In this document: positions 51,598 through 61,162 of the stretch, piece after piece
Position numbering within the stretch: the stretch's first letter is position 1
Layout: every line of letters starts with the position of its first letter
Made by a program: the position numbers and the translations under genes
Source: Symbiodinium natans
Lineage: Eukaryota > Sar > Dinophyceae > Suessiales > Symbiodiniaceae
Direction: 5' to 3'
Length of the DNA: 64,000 nucleotides
NCBI GenBank assembly: GCA_905221605.1
Contig: CAJNDS010002244.1
Coordinates: 260,501 to 324,500 of the forward strand
The notes under the pieces: model-generated
The model's input: only the letters and a program-made list of their open reading frames with translations
Database searches by the model: none
Told to the model about the DNA's origin: nothing

Positions 51598-52660
51598 ATT
51601 CTATTAATGCACTATTGTACATGATTGTATATTCTTGAATGCTATTGATATTATTCACCATTCTTGTATATTACTTCATTCTTGCATAGTCTTCTTGATT
51701 GTTGCACTTTATTGAATGTTTGTACATTATTGTATATTTTCGTATATTGTTGTATACTATTGAAAATTATTGTATAATATTGTAAGCTATTATGTATATG
51801 TCTGCTTATTAGCGCGTATTGTTGTGTATTCTTGAATGTTTTGTATATTATTGCATATTGTCGTGAATTATTCAAAAATCTTGTATATTATGGAATATTA
51901 TTGTATTTTCTTTATGGTAGTATCTTCTTATAGCTTACTGTATATTCTTGCAAAATATTGTCCATTCCTGTATGTTGTTGTATATTACTAAATATTATTG
52001 CAAAATATTGTATATTATTGTATAGTATTGGATAATGTTGTAAATTGCTGCATGCTCTTGTATATTATTGTAGATATTGTATATTGCTGTGTATTATTGA
52101 ATATTATTGCATTGTCTTGTATTTTCCTGTACATTATTGTACATTAGTGCATATGGTTGCATACTATTGAAAATTGATGTATATTCGCAATATTCTTGCA
52201 TACCATTCTCAGTTCTTGTATATTGTTGTATGTTGTTGTATAGTATTCTATGTTACTGTATATTATTGGATATGACAGTGAAATATTGTAAATTGTTGTG
52301 TATTGTTATATATTAGTGTATATTCTTGCATATTATTGTATATTATTGTATATTATTGTACATTGTTGTATATTGTTGTATATTGCTGTATATTGTTGTA
52401 TTTTGCTGTATATTATTGTTAATGTTTTTTATTGTATATTACTGTATCTTCTGGTCTATAGCTGTATTTTTGTAAATAGTTGTATATTATTGTATATTAT
52501 TGTATATTATTGTATGTTATTGTATATTATTGTATATTATTGTATATTATTGTATATTATTGTATATTATTGTATATTATTGGATATTATTGTAAATATG
52601 TTGAATTCCTGTATATTCTTGTACATGATTGTACCTTCTTGTGTGTTGATGTTTATTTTG
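51598..52660. repeat. TATTGTATAT satellite array
   Basis: About 1.06 kb of a 10-bp unit, degenerate at the edges and nearly perfect at 52,330-52,400 and 52,485-52,600. The array is open on both strands (143 and 149 codons plus), giving YCILLYIIV or NNIQ-type repeats. These frames are not genes. Confidence 0.92.
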
Positions 52661-52843
52661 CAAAGACATTGCTCGAATCATGGGTTTGGAAGGGGTTCAT
52701 ATGCTTTAAAGCAAGCTTGCCCGGCTTAAAGAACAGCGGGGGGGTTGGGGGGGGGGGCGCAGCCCCCCCCATTTGCAAACACAATGCTCGCATCATGGGT
52801 TTGGAAGGATTCATACGCGTTGAAGCAAGCCTGCCGCCCCCCC
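52658..52843 (+). repeat. Direct duplication of 65-70 bp around a G/C-rich hairpin
   Basis: TTTGCAAAGACATTGCTCG ... CATGGGTTTGGAAGG ... AAGCAAGCTTGCC and its copy from 52,771 flank GGGGGGG..CGCAGCCCCCCCC, which can form a hairpin. Confidence 0.8.
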
Positions 52844-52849
52844 CCCCAA

Positions 52850-53190
52850 AAAAAAAAAATATAATGTGCTGTCTATATTGTATATTTATTCAATGTCAAT
52901 ATCTAATAAATAAAGAAAGAAATGAATAAATAGATATTTATTTATATATACAGAGTTATTAATCTATAATATGTTTTCATAACCTATATGTTATAGTTTA
53001 TTCTACGTAGAATAAATAAAACACAATACATATTTAGTATATACAAAAAATAGTTATATGGTATTATATTATATGTATATATTCTTATAAGCCATTTTTG
53101 TATATATGATATATGTATGTTGTCTATATATTTTCACGTATTATATGATACTACGTTATACTACAGAAATTATTACAACCAAAATCTGAT
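52850..53190. other. AT-rich segment in the composite element
   Basis: About 340 bp of AT-rich DNA with TTATATGT(A/T)TATA words and no recognised gene. Confidence 0.6.
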
Positions 53191-53274
53191 TGCGGGACCG
53201 GGAAACGCGGGACCATACTACATGCCTTATTCTACTATTACTACGAAAACATATTACATTGATACAATCAAATG

Positions 53275-53475
53275 ACCGCGGTACCGGGAGACCACGGGAC
53301 AGAGGACCAAAGGACCGCGGGACCCAAGGACCGCGGGACCCAAGGACCGCGGGACCAGAGGACCACGGAACCAGAGGACCACGGGACCAGAGGACCGCGG
53401 GACCAGAGGAGAGGACCAAAGGACCAGGGGACCTGAGGACCACGGGACCACAGGACCAGGGGACCAGATGACCAG
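53275..53475 (+). repeat. GGACCRCGGGACCAGA minisatellite
   Basis: About twelve copies of a 16-bp unit GGACC(A/G)CGGGACC(A/C)(G/A)A, some shortened to 8 bp. Frames across it give a GPRDRG-type repeat and, on minus, a VLWSRGP-type repeat, both artefacts. Confidence 0.9.
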
Positions 53476-53546
53476 AAGGCCTGGGGCCAACGTTACCAAG
53501 GCAAACAAGCCAGGGCCAACGTTAGGAAAGAAAAAAACACCGGGCC

Positions 53547-53557
53547 CGCCTAGAATG
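53547..53557. repeat. 11-bp direct repeat, right (candidate target-site duplication)
   Basis: CGCCTAGAATG, identical to 51,353-51,363. Confidence 0.8.
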
Positions 53558-53699
53558 TCCCCCAATAAAGTTCGATCCACAAGGCCCACCAGGCTACACC
53601 AAACCCCCACTGCAGTCTGCATAATAGCTAGAACCCTACCGTAAACCCGTAAACCTCTAGACAGCCAGGGGCCCTGAAACCCTGAAATGCCAAAGCAAA

Positions 53700-54300
53700 G
53701 AACCACTCAAACCCTAAACCCCCCTTTTTGGACTAAGACTGGATCCCTCGCTGTGACCCAGAACCCTCGTAAACCCCTAAACGAATCTGAAAACCCCTAA
53801 CCAACCTCTAACCGAGCCCAAACCCCAAAGCACAGACCCCAAAACCCCAAAGCCCCAAAAGCCCTAAACCCCCTAAACCCAAACCAATCTACTATTTGCT
53901 TAGTAAGAACCCCTCCAAAAACACAAAACATATTCCTCCTTGTAAGGGTTCATATTCGGGGTCCCTCATTACCCCTAAACCCTAAACCCCTAAAGTTCCT
54001 AAAGTTCCTAAACCCCTGAACCCCTGAACCCCTAAACCCCCATGTGAAGCCACGCTGCAGCGGCTGGGTCTTTGAGCTCCCACAGCAGAGCGCCAGGCCG
54101 AGGATGTCGAATTCCTCCACCTCAGGTTGCGAGGGTTTGGGGGTTTAGGGGCTTTGGGGTTTTAGGGTTTGCGGATTACCCTCAGGTTTCGAGTTGGGTT
54201 TTTTTGGGGTTTAGGGTTTAGAGGTTTCAGGGTTCGGGGTTTAGGGTTAGGGGTTTAGAGTTTGGGGTTTTGGGGTTTAGGGTTTCGGGTTTAGGGGGGA
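53700..54300. other. Island rich in degenerate AAACCCC and TTTGGGG words
   Basis: C-type degenerate words (53,708-54,040) give way to G-type degenerate words (54,133-54,298). A family G left end (CTACTATTTGCTTAGTAAGA) is visible near 53,890. No gene was recognised. Confidence 0.55.
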
Positions 54301-54727
54301 TTGACGTTCATGTCTGTGTGTAAGGCTTCATCGCTGACGCTCGGACACATGACAGAAACACGGTCAACTGTGTCGTTCCAAAAATGGACCTGTAGGGTTG
54401 AGGGTCTGGGGTTTAGGGATTAAGCTCCATTTCTGTGGTTCAAGCAGCAATGAAAGGGCGACTCTTCCCCAATCCATACACCGGCAGAATCCAAAACCCC
54501 AAAACCTCGGTTTTCTTGCTTCGTTTGCCGAATTACAGACTCAAACGGGCCATGGCTGCTCATACCCTAAAACCCTAAACCCTAAACGAGCTTGGGTCCC
54601 CCTTACTTGAAGGTTCATGGGGAGCTATAAGCAGTGCTCTAATGACGATACACATATGACCCCAGGTGGGGCCCTAAAAGCTCCAGTGTCCCCCTATCAA
54701 GACCCGTCATACTCAGACCCGTAAGGA

Positions 54728-54848
54728 TGCACCTCTACAGGTTGCCCTTAAGACTTTAAGATACTTCTCATATGGCCCTTATACTCCCTTAGAGGACCTT
54801 TAAAAAAGGGCCCCCCCAAACCCAGGGGCACAACCTAGAGGTCCAAGG
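54728..54848. mobile_element. Family Q element, uninterrupted copy
   Basis: CACCTCTACAGGTTGCCCTT ... CACAACCTAGAGGTCC, interior CTTCTCATATGGCCCTTATA then CTCCCTTAGAGGACC. It serves as the reference for the split copy at 12.5-12.7 kb. Confidence 0.7.
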
Positions 54849-54918
54849 TTTAGTGGCAAGGCCCGAAACTACAGGATAGGAATTGGGGGGGGGGGGGGGG
54901 GTTGGGAAAGGCTTCCCC

Positions 54919-54988
54919 TTTAAGGGCAGCCCTTATCCTACAAAAATAAACAATTTAAGGGCAACCCTTATCCTACAAAAATGAACAA
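54919..54988. repeat. 33-34-bp tandem duplication after poly-G
   Basis: Two copies of TAAGGGCA(G/A)CCCTTATCC TACAAAAAT(A/G)AACAA, following a 20-nt poly-G (54,883-54,902). Confidence 0.85.
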
Positions 54989-55097
54989 GGCAAGCCACAC
55001 TAATGTTTGTAGGCTCGGACTGGAGGGATAAGCTCGCGATCTGCATCCACAGGTTCAGATGCGCCTTGACAAAGCTCCTTGCTTGTGCGCTTTGTTG

Positions 55098-55165
55098 GGT
55101 TTGGGGTTTAGGGTTTAGGGTTTAGGGTTTAGGGTTTAGGATTTAGGATTTAGGGTCTAGGGCAT
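55098..55165 (+). repeat. Telomeric array, G-type
   Basis: About nine units, the last ones TTTAGGA. Confidence 0.93.
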
Positions 55166-55409
55166 ATATAGGATGTAGACACTAACTTGGCTGTCTTCTG
55201 AACCCTCCTAAAAGTTTAACAATTTGGGCTCCTTATCGTAGTTGCTTGTCAAAAGCCCAAGGTTAAAGTCCAAAGAGCTAACATGGACGAAAAGTGTTTT
55301 TTTGTGGTTTAGGGTTTAGGGTTCAGGGTTTAGGGTTTCTTTGTGGTTTAGGGTTCAGGATCTGCAAGGGCGAAGGGTCGAGCTTAACATTGTCAACCTC
55401 TCTTGAGTT

Positions 55410-55464
55410 TAGGGTTTAGGGTTTAGGGTTTAGGGTTTAGGGTTTAGGGTTAGGGTTTAGGGTT
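55410..55464 (+). repeat. Telomeric array, G-type
   Basis: Seven to eight units. A family K-like segment follows (about 55,468-55,560) with GGTTAACCTTTGGGATTATA and AAAAGGTCAACGG. Confidence 0.92.
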
Positions 55465-55863
55465 GGGTCCAGTAACCTGGGGGAATTCAAGGTTAACCTT
55501 TGGGATTATAAGGGGATTATGCTACCCCGAAAAGGTCAACGGTTACCTACTCTACGACTAGGTTTACTGACTCCACAACAAGCCTCCTGACCTTGCTATG
55601 TTGAAAATTATAGTTTGACTCAGGCTCACTGCAGCTGAATCTTAAGTTCCACCGGGCTCTACCTACTGCACTGGTCCTTGGAAGCCTTAGGGTTCAGGCT
55701 TTAGGGTTTAGGCTTTAGGGTTTATGGATAGGAAGGCAGCCCTTCAACCCCAAATCCTCTATAGAAGACTTCTAGCAAGCAGGGCTTCCTCGTAAGTAGG
55801 CTCGAACGATGATGAGACAAATTTCAAAGTCCCAGGCCTCTAGACTTAGTATAGTTGCTGGGA

Positions 55864-55919
55864 TGGGGGGGTGGGGGGGGTGGGGGGGGTGGGGGGGGTG
55901 GGGGGGTGGGGGGTGGGGG
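55864..55919. repeat. GGGGGGT tandem tract
   Basis: Seven or eight G6-8T units. Confidence 0.93.
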
Positions 55920-55959
55920 AAGAGCCCTGCTTGTATGATCACTCAAGAAAGCCCACCTG

Positions 55960-56065
55960 CCCCTAAACCCTAAACCCTATACCCCCGAATCCTAAACCCT
56001 AAACCCTAAACCCTAAACTCCCAAATCCCCAACCCTAAACCGTAATCCTAAACCCTAAACCCCAC
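55960..56065 (-). repeat. C-type block, degenerate
   Basis: About thirteen units, roughly half variant. Confidence 0.88.
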
Positions 56066-56182
56066 ATCCCCACTTGCCGCTGGAAGTCAGCAAAGACTGG
56101 GTGAAGTCCGACCCCCGGCCCAACGAAGGAGCGTGGATCATCGACCTTAAGTGCTTTGGGGGAAGGTACCCAAGCCTTGGTT

Positions 56183-56312
56183 TGGGTTAGGGTTTAGGGT
56201 TGGGGTTTCGGGTTTAGGGGGCTTCGGGCTTCGGGCTTAGGGTTAGGGCTTAGGGCTTAAGGCTTGGGGCTTAGAGCTTAGGGCTTAGGGCTTAGGGTTT
56301 AGGCCTAAACCC
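56183..56312 (+). repeat. CTTAGGG-rich G-type block ending in an 18-bp perfect palindrome
   Basis: Mostly CTTAGGG and CTTCGGG units. The right edge is GGGTTTAGGCCTAAACCC (56,295-56,312), a fusion-type junction without spacer. Confidence 0.9.
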
Positions 56313-57220
56313 ACTCTACGAGTCGTATCTTGGACCCTTGGGTTTGGCGAGACCCTTTTCAAGATCCTTAAGATAGTACAGGTAGAGTTATAAGGACCCC
56401 CTCCTTGTATAAGGGCCATATTAGGATGCTCCCGGGAAGGTACCCAGAGCGCTCCCCAACACCCTTGTTAAGTAAGGGTTTAGGGTCTTGGGTTAGGAAT
56501 CCTTGTTGAAGGGCTTAGGGTGCGGGGTTAGTGTAAGGTTAGGAAGACACCCAACACCCTTCTGAAAGGGTTTAGGGGGCTAGTTGAGGGTCAGGAATAC
56601 ACCCTGCGCATCATATGAATAAATTTTTCATGTGGTTTGAGGCCTTTCTTCCCATAACTAAAGGATATTGGGCTCCCTGGGTAAGTGAGTCCTTGGCCCT
56701 TCATAGGGATTATAATTGGGCGGGCGAGCTGCATCCAGTGATTTAAAAATTTAAAAGTTAGATGCTCTTCAACCCATTAGAGGAAAAAGCAGCATGCTCA
56801 AAACCCTAAACCCTAAACCCGAAACCCTATAGCCTAAACCTTATCCAACATGCTCCGAACTTCTTTGGCGTTAATCATGTGGTTGCTTAGAGTCTTAGAG
56901 GTGCATCAACGCCAGTACCAACGCCAGTGTCCTCAGCAGCCCTACAGGCCCTAAAAACTCAACCGCACAACCGTCAAACCGAAATCTGAAGCCCTCTAAA
57001 ACCCTCTAAAAAGGCCATAAATCCTGCAACAAAACTATAAACCCTCTAAAAAAACCAAAAAAAAACTGTAAGCCCTCTAACCCCTGAGACCTCTTAGGCG
57101 CCCCCACGGTTTCTGCGAGCCCCTCGGCGAATGCCGCGGGGACAGGTGGCCGGGTGCTCGCTCATTCCACACCTCGGCACAGCTTTGACTCACCCCCTGG
57201 ACTCCCGGGTGCAGGGTTTG
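56313..57220. other. Array-poor island with degenerate repeats
   Basis: Contains irregular repeats with AGGGTTTAGGG(T/G) and AACACCCTT words (56,455-56,605), an A2-like right end (AGGATATTGGGCTCCCTGGG, 56,663-56,682) and CCCTCTAAAA words (56,990-57,080). No gene was recognised. Confidence 0.5.
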
Positions 57221-57222
57221 GG

Positions 57223-57274
57223 GGGGTTTAGGGTTTAGGGTTTAGGGTTTAGGGTTTAGGGTTTAGGGTTTAGG
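57223..57274 (+). repeat. Telomeric array, G-type, abutting family A
   Basis: Seven units end exactly where the family A left end GGGACTCCAATACCCC begins. Confidence 0.93.
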
Positions 57275-57477
57275 GACTCCAATACCCCATAAGTTAGGGA
57301 ATAGTCCTTGGGGTGTTCCCCATTATACTAGCAGCGATACTATAATAATCCCTACTAAGTTACCAGGGACTGATAGTACAAGCATCCCAAATGATTCCTT
57401 AAACTATAGTAGGGTTCCTGAATATAAACCCTAAACCCTAAACCCTAAACGCTATCTGTTAAGGGGTGTTGGAGTCT
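57273..57477. mobile_element. Family A element carrying a nested family B element and a telomeric array
   Basis: GACTCCAATACCCCATAAG ... AAGGGGTGTTGGAGTC ends. Inside, a family B element (57,309-57,388) follows AGGGAATAGTCCTTG, and three to four CCCTAAA units (57,427-57,450) lie near the right end. Two successive insertions are visible in one element. Confidence 0.78.
57309..57388. mobile_element. Family B element nested in family A
   Basis: GGGGTGTTCCCC ... ACAAGCATCCC with ATAATCCCTACTAAG in the middle, as in 22.52 and 58.06 kb. Confidence 0.7.
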
Positions 57478-57572
57478 CGGGGCAGCTCAGCGGAAAGGAG
57501 GCACCATGCCGACTAGATTCTCCTTGCTGTCTGCAGCAACGTAGCTCCAGCTACTTTAACCCAACACATTCC

Positions 57573-57664
57573 CAGTTCATGGTTGGGGTAATATTCTAAA
57601 TTCACGATTCCTTATTGTGTTTAAGTACCCTGAGAATTTAACATGCTGCCCCACTATGACAAAG
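57573..57664. mobile_element. MITE-like element, family I
   Basis: AGTTCATGGTTGGGGTAATA ... CTGCCCCACTATGACAAAG with TATTGTGTTTAAGTACCCT. Confidence 0.75.
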
Positions 57665-57879
57665 TCCAGCTGCTCTAAACACGTTCTCACTCACTGAAAC
57701 TGAACGGCCAAGCAAGGTTTACAGGCGACGAACTCCACAACCTTAAACCGTAAACCCTCCTAAACCCCGGTTGGCCCTCTCGAGCCACTAGAAAGATGCA
57801 ACATCTTAAATTGAGTTGTCCTGAAGATGCTCCTGTTAAACCCAATAGGTTTAGGGTTTAGGGTTTAGGGTTATCATGC

Positions 57880-58021
57880 GTTTCCCTACCCCCCTCTTTT
57901 CTACCCCCCCTTGGTTCCCCCCTTAAAAAAACTTTGATAAGGCTTAAATATCCCTAAATGATCTTAACTATGGGGGGAACCTAGGGGGGCGTAGTATAGA
58001 GGGGGGGGTAGTAGGGGAACC
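57880..58021. mobile_element. MITE-like inverted repeat, family F
   Basis: TTTCCCTACCCCCCTCTTTT ... GGGGGGGTAGTAGGGGAACC, with CCCCCCTTGGTTCCCCCC mirrored by GGGGGGAACCTAGGGGGG. Confidence 0.75.
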
Positions 58022-58059
58022 GCACCCCGATCCCCCAAAAGTTACGGTGCCATAAACTT

Positions 58060-58163
58060 GGGGAGTTTCGCCTTGTACTACCAGTCCGTAATAGGGATTA
58101 TATGTACCCCCCTCCCATTATAATCCCTACTAAGGACTGTTAGTTTAAGGGAGGAACATCCCT
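58060..58163. mobile_element. MITE-like element, family B
   Basis: GGGGAGTTTCGCCTTGTACT ... AGTTTAAGGGAGGAACATCCC. CAGTCC and GGACTG, AATAGGGATTATA and TATAATCCCTA are inverted pairs. Confidence 0.75.
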
Positions 58164-58345
58164 AATGCCTAAATCCTAAAAAACCCTAAAACCCCTATAA
58201 ACCGAAATCGGTAGGCCTCGCTCTTGCTCGCGTCCGTCTTGGCACGGTTGGTGCCTAGGAGGCAGAGATCGGAGTTTCGCGACTTTGTGGGAGATGTGTT
58301 GATTGTCAGGTCTAACCGCAGATCCGGCACATCTGCGTGCGTGCT

Positions 58346-58492
58346 AGACCCAAATTGTTTACCCTTTTTTGGGTTTTAAAGAGATTATAAGGGAACCTAA
58401 ACCAGAAAAAAAGGAGAAAAACGTGTGTATGTGTCTCTGTCTGTCTGTCTGTCCATCTATCTGTCGGCCCCTCTGTCTCTGTGTGTGTGTTT
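58346..58492. other. Family D-like left part followed by a TCTG/TG microsatellite
   Basis: TAGACCCAAATTGTTTACCC TTTTTTGGGTTTTAAAGAGATTATAAGGG matches family D, but its right end is missing; CTGTCTGTCTGTCTGTCC and GTGTGTGT follow at 58,436-58,492. A plus frame across it (122 codons) is an artefact of the repeats. Confidence 0.6.
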
Positions 58493-59090
58493 TATGTGTT
58501 CACGCCACATACTACAAGCGCACTTCCGCCAGCACCGTACCAGCTAAGTTGCCGAGTTTGTTAGGGTTTAGGGGGAATTCTGTGCGGATTGTTGCCTCCG
58601 GCCTAGCTGAACCGAAGGCCACTTTGCAGTGGCAATGCGGGACAATCTTCAGAAATCGATATGGCCCTCCACAAAACCTGCGCGCACCCCACAAGCCATG
58701 TACGCGCACCCGCAGGTTTAGGATTTATAAACCCTAAACCCCAAACCCTAACCCTACCCTTTTAGTGCACAAGACAAAAAGCCCTGCAATGACCAACGTA
58801 CGCAGCCAGGTCTCTAAAGATCTGACAGCTCAGGAGGAGGCCGATGAATCCTTGGTGCATGCAAGCACCCCATCAGCCCGAAACCCGAAGCCCTTTTTCG
58901 GATTGAATGGGGAGAGCCCTAAACCCTAAACCCTAAACCCTAAACGGCGTGGGGGGGTTGGGGTTATAAGGCTTAGGCTTCAGGGGAAGCTGCGCAGCAG
59001 AAACCTGGGTATGGTAGCTGCCTCCCACTCGAACACATGTCTGCTACTGAGGGCGTCTTGAACTGTTCGAAGCCGACTCTTTGGCTTGGA
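58493..59090. other. Array-poor island
   Basis: About 600 bp with a C-type block at 58,918-58,945 and degenerate words near 58,735-58,760. No gene was recognised. Confidence 0.45.
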
Positions 59091-59163
59091 GCCAGGGTTT
59101 AGGGTTTACGGTTTAGGGTTTAGGAGGTCTAGGAACAACGCTGCGCACGCCTGATAACAGTTG

Positions 59164-59219
59164 GGTTTAGGGATTCGGGATTAGGGTTTAGTCAGACCCT
59201 AATCCCGGATCCCTAAACC
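59164..59219. repeat. Inverted duplication of a degenerate telomeric stretch (fusion-type)
   Basis: A 23-nt arm, GGTTTAGGGATTCGGGATTA+GGG, is followed by a 10-nt spacer and its inverted copy with a single mismatch (59,197-59,219). Because the same irregular variants (GGGATTCGGGATT) appear in both arms, this arose by copying one arm, not by chance meeting of two arrays. Confidence 0.9.
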
Positions 59220-59359
59220 GTAAACCCTAAACCCTAAACCCTGAACCCTGAGCCCAGCGGTGCATGTGCTGGCTTTGGGGTTCCGGGTGCCTGGCTCAAT
59301 GCCTCCGGCAGTGCTAGTTTCTACAGCTTGTCAAGCTCAGGCTCTTGCTGCTAAGGAAC

Positions 59360-59575
59360 AGGGTTTGTGGTTCAGGGTTTGGGGTTTGGGGTTTGGGGTT
59401 TAGGGTTCCGGCATATTGCTTAACTAAGGAGCATACTGTCACTTTACCTTCAACCCCTGGACCCTTCGGGGAGGCCCACTGTGTAGGGTTTAGGGTTTAG
59501 GGTTTAGGGTTTAGGGTTTAGGGTTTCTGCTGCAAGAGGGTTTAGGGTTTGGGGTTTAGGGTTTAGGGTAAAAAC
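59360..59575 (+). repeat. Three G-type blocks in close succession
   Basis: TTTGGGG-type at 59,365-59,406, canonical at 59,482-59,526, mixed at 59,538-59,570, each separated by short unrelated DNA. Confidence 0.88.
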
Positions 59576-59579
59576 CCTA

Positions 59580-59875
59580 AGCACTGGAAGGAAAAAGAGT
59601 TCTGACTGCATGCCTCCGACATCCCCTGAGGGCCTACCACACCTTAACTAAGCAAGATGCGCCAAATCATCATCAGCATGCTCATATACTCATACACAAC
59701 TTCAAGAACCCTAAACCCGAAACCCGAAACCCTCCTAAACCCTAAACCCTGCTCCCAAAAGAGGCATGGAAACCGAACGCCCTGTTTGCCAGGATTCGGA
59801 TGTCCATGGCATCGCCCGGATCTCCGAAGATTGACTGCTGAAGCACGCTGAAGACAGTCCTTGGACATTTAAGGG
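59580..59875. other. Island
   Basis: About 300 bp with a degenerate C-type run at 59,709-59,752. No gene was recognised. Confidence 0.45.
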
Positions 59876-60269
59876 GGTTTAGGGTTTAGGGTTTAGGGTT
59901 TAGGGCAAGCCCTAAGCTTGACACTTCAGCCGCACATGAGCCCGGCGCCCAACAAAGAAGCCACTTCTGTGCCAACAGGGGCCTAGAAGGGCAACCCTTA
60001 TAGAGGGTTTAGGGTTTAGGGTTTAGGGTCTAGGAAGAACGGGCTGCTACTGCGCATCCAAGTATAAGGTCCCCACGCCCTCAACTAGATAAGGAGCACA
60101 CCCCAAATCCTTTAAGGATCGCTCCCAGGGTCATACTCCTTAACAAACGAATGTTCCTTAGACCAGAAGGAACCCCACTACATTTTCACGAACATTCCTT
60201 CAGTAAGTCTACACAAGCCAAAGCCTGAAACCCAGGTGCAGTGTTTGGCGGTCCAGGGTTTGGGGCTTT

Positions 60270-60372
60270 TGGGCCCCTTTTATATCTCAATTGAGGAATA
60301 CACCTTCAATTCGTTGGAGCCCCTTTTTGTGATGTAAGGTATATGCCTTCAGAAAGGGGCATTGCTCTCTCT
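60270..60372. mobile_element. Family A2 element, complete
   Basis: GGGCCCCTTTTATATCTCAA TTGAGGAATACACCTTCAA and AAGGTATATGCCTTCAGAAA GGGGCATTGCTCTCTC are inverted halves around CGTTGGAGCCCCTTTTTGTG. About 103 bp. Confidence 0.7.
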
Positions 60373-60456
60373 GGCTACTCCATAAGCCCCATCCCCCATC
60401 TCCAAAAGCAAAACGCGGTCGAACTCCAACTTCTCAACCTCTTGGTTCATCAGCCC

Positions 60457-60538
60457 GGGGTTTAGGGTTTAGGGTTTAGGGTTAAGGGTTTAGGGTTTAG
60501 GGTTTAGGGTTTAGGGTTTAGGGTTTAGGGTTTAGGGT
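60457..60538 (+). repeat. Telomeric array, G-type
   Basis: About twelve units with one TTAAGGG. Confidence 0.95.
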
Positions 60539-60572
60539 GAACACATCTCGGGATTGCACTGCCCTCAAAGCG

Positions 60573-60775
60573 TGGACTTCAATACCGCTGAAAGTAAGGA
60601 AAACTCCATAACGCATACGAGAGTTCCTTGTATGGTTTGAGGACTATTCCTTAAAGTATAAGAGGGTTTCTTAATTAAGGGGTATTCCTTGAAGTAGAGG
60701 AGGGCTCCTTGATTGATGGGCATTCCCTACAGTATAAGGGGGCTCCTTGGCTAAGGGGCCACTGGAGTCTGTGGG
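60573..60775. mobile_element. Family A element with internal tandem units
   Basis: GGACTTCAATACCGCTGAAA ... AAGGGGCCACTGGAGTCTG. Three internal units share ATTCC(T/C)(T/A)(A/T)(C/A)AGTA(T/G)A(A/G)GGGG(G/T). Confidence 0.75.
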
Positions 60776-60788
60776 TCAAGGGGGGGCT

Positions 60789-60895
60789 TAAGGGGGGGGG
60801 GGGGGGGGTTTAGGGTTTAGGGTTTAGGGTTTAGGGTTTGGGGTTTCGGGTTTAGGGGGGTTTAGGGTTAGGGTTTAGGGTTTAGGGTTTGGGGC
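60789..60895 (+). repeat. Poly-G leading into a G-type block
   Basis: About 20 G then TTTAGGG units. GGGGGGCTTAAGG occurs on both sides (60,781 and 60,903), so the block may be an insertion within a duplicated GGGGGGCTTAAGG word. Confidence 0.85.
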
Positions 60896-61017
60896 TTCAG
60901 GGGGGGCTTAAGGAAAACAGGGTGAAGATGGCTGAAGGTTGCTTCCTGACTTGCTACAAGGCAGTGAAGGGTGCTTTTAGGTTCCGGCTTGGGACCTGAA
61001 GCCCCATAACCCATAGG

Positions 61018-61162
61018 GTAAATCCTAAACCCTAAACCCTAAACCCTAAACCCTTTTTTGCTTCAGGGCTCCTGTGGTAGCTTGCCTGTGAAACCCTAAA
61101 CCCTAAACCCTAAACCCTAAACCCTGAACCCTAAACCCTAAACCCTAAACCCTAAACCCCTT
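61018..61162 (-). repeat. Two C-type arrays
   Basis: Five units (61,018-61,052) and nine units (61,092-61,160), each ending in a CCCTTT(T)-type word. Confidence 0.93.

Larger units (their letters stand above)
51364..53546. mobile_element. 2.2-kb non-autonomous transposon-like composite element
   Basis: Left end (51,364 to about 51,424) and right end (about 53,484-53,546) are inverted copies of about 60 bp. They share GGTGTTTTTTT, TTTCCTAACGTTGGCCCTGG and a second TAACGTTGGCC. The 11-bp CGCCTAGAATG flanks both ends. Long inverted repeats with a 9-11-bp duplication are typical of Mutator-like elements, but no transposase is present and the class is an inference. The interior is four unrelated repeat blocks in a row: AAATGCWG-type repeats, a TATTGTATAT array, a duplicated 65-bp unit with poly-G/C, AT-rich DNA and a GGACC array. 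It contains no telomeric array, unlike all flanking DNA. Confidence 0.8.

Noticed and set aside
52107-52929. Two overlapping plus-strand frames of 143 and 149 codons resembling multi-pass membrane proteins
   Set aside because: They follow the 10-bp TATTGTATAT unit in two frames at once and are also open on the other strand.
53156-53706. Frames with RGPLVPWSSGP or GPRDRGP repeats on opposite strands
   Set aside because: Both come from the 16-bp GGACC minisatellite.
58369-58737. 122-codon plus-strand frame with a Cys-rich stretch (CLCLSVCPSICRPLCLC)
   Set aside because: The Cys-rich part is the TCTG/TG microsatellite; the rest overlaps an open minus-strand frame and has no known domain.
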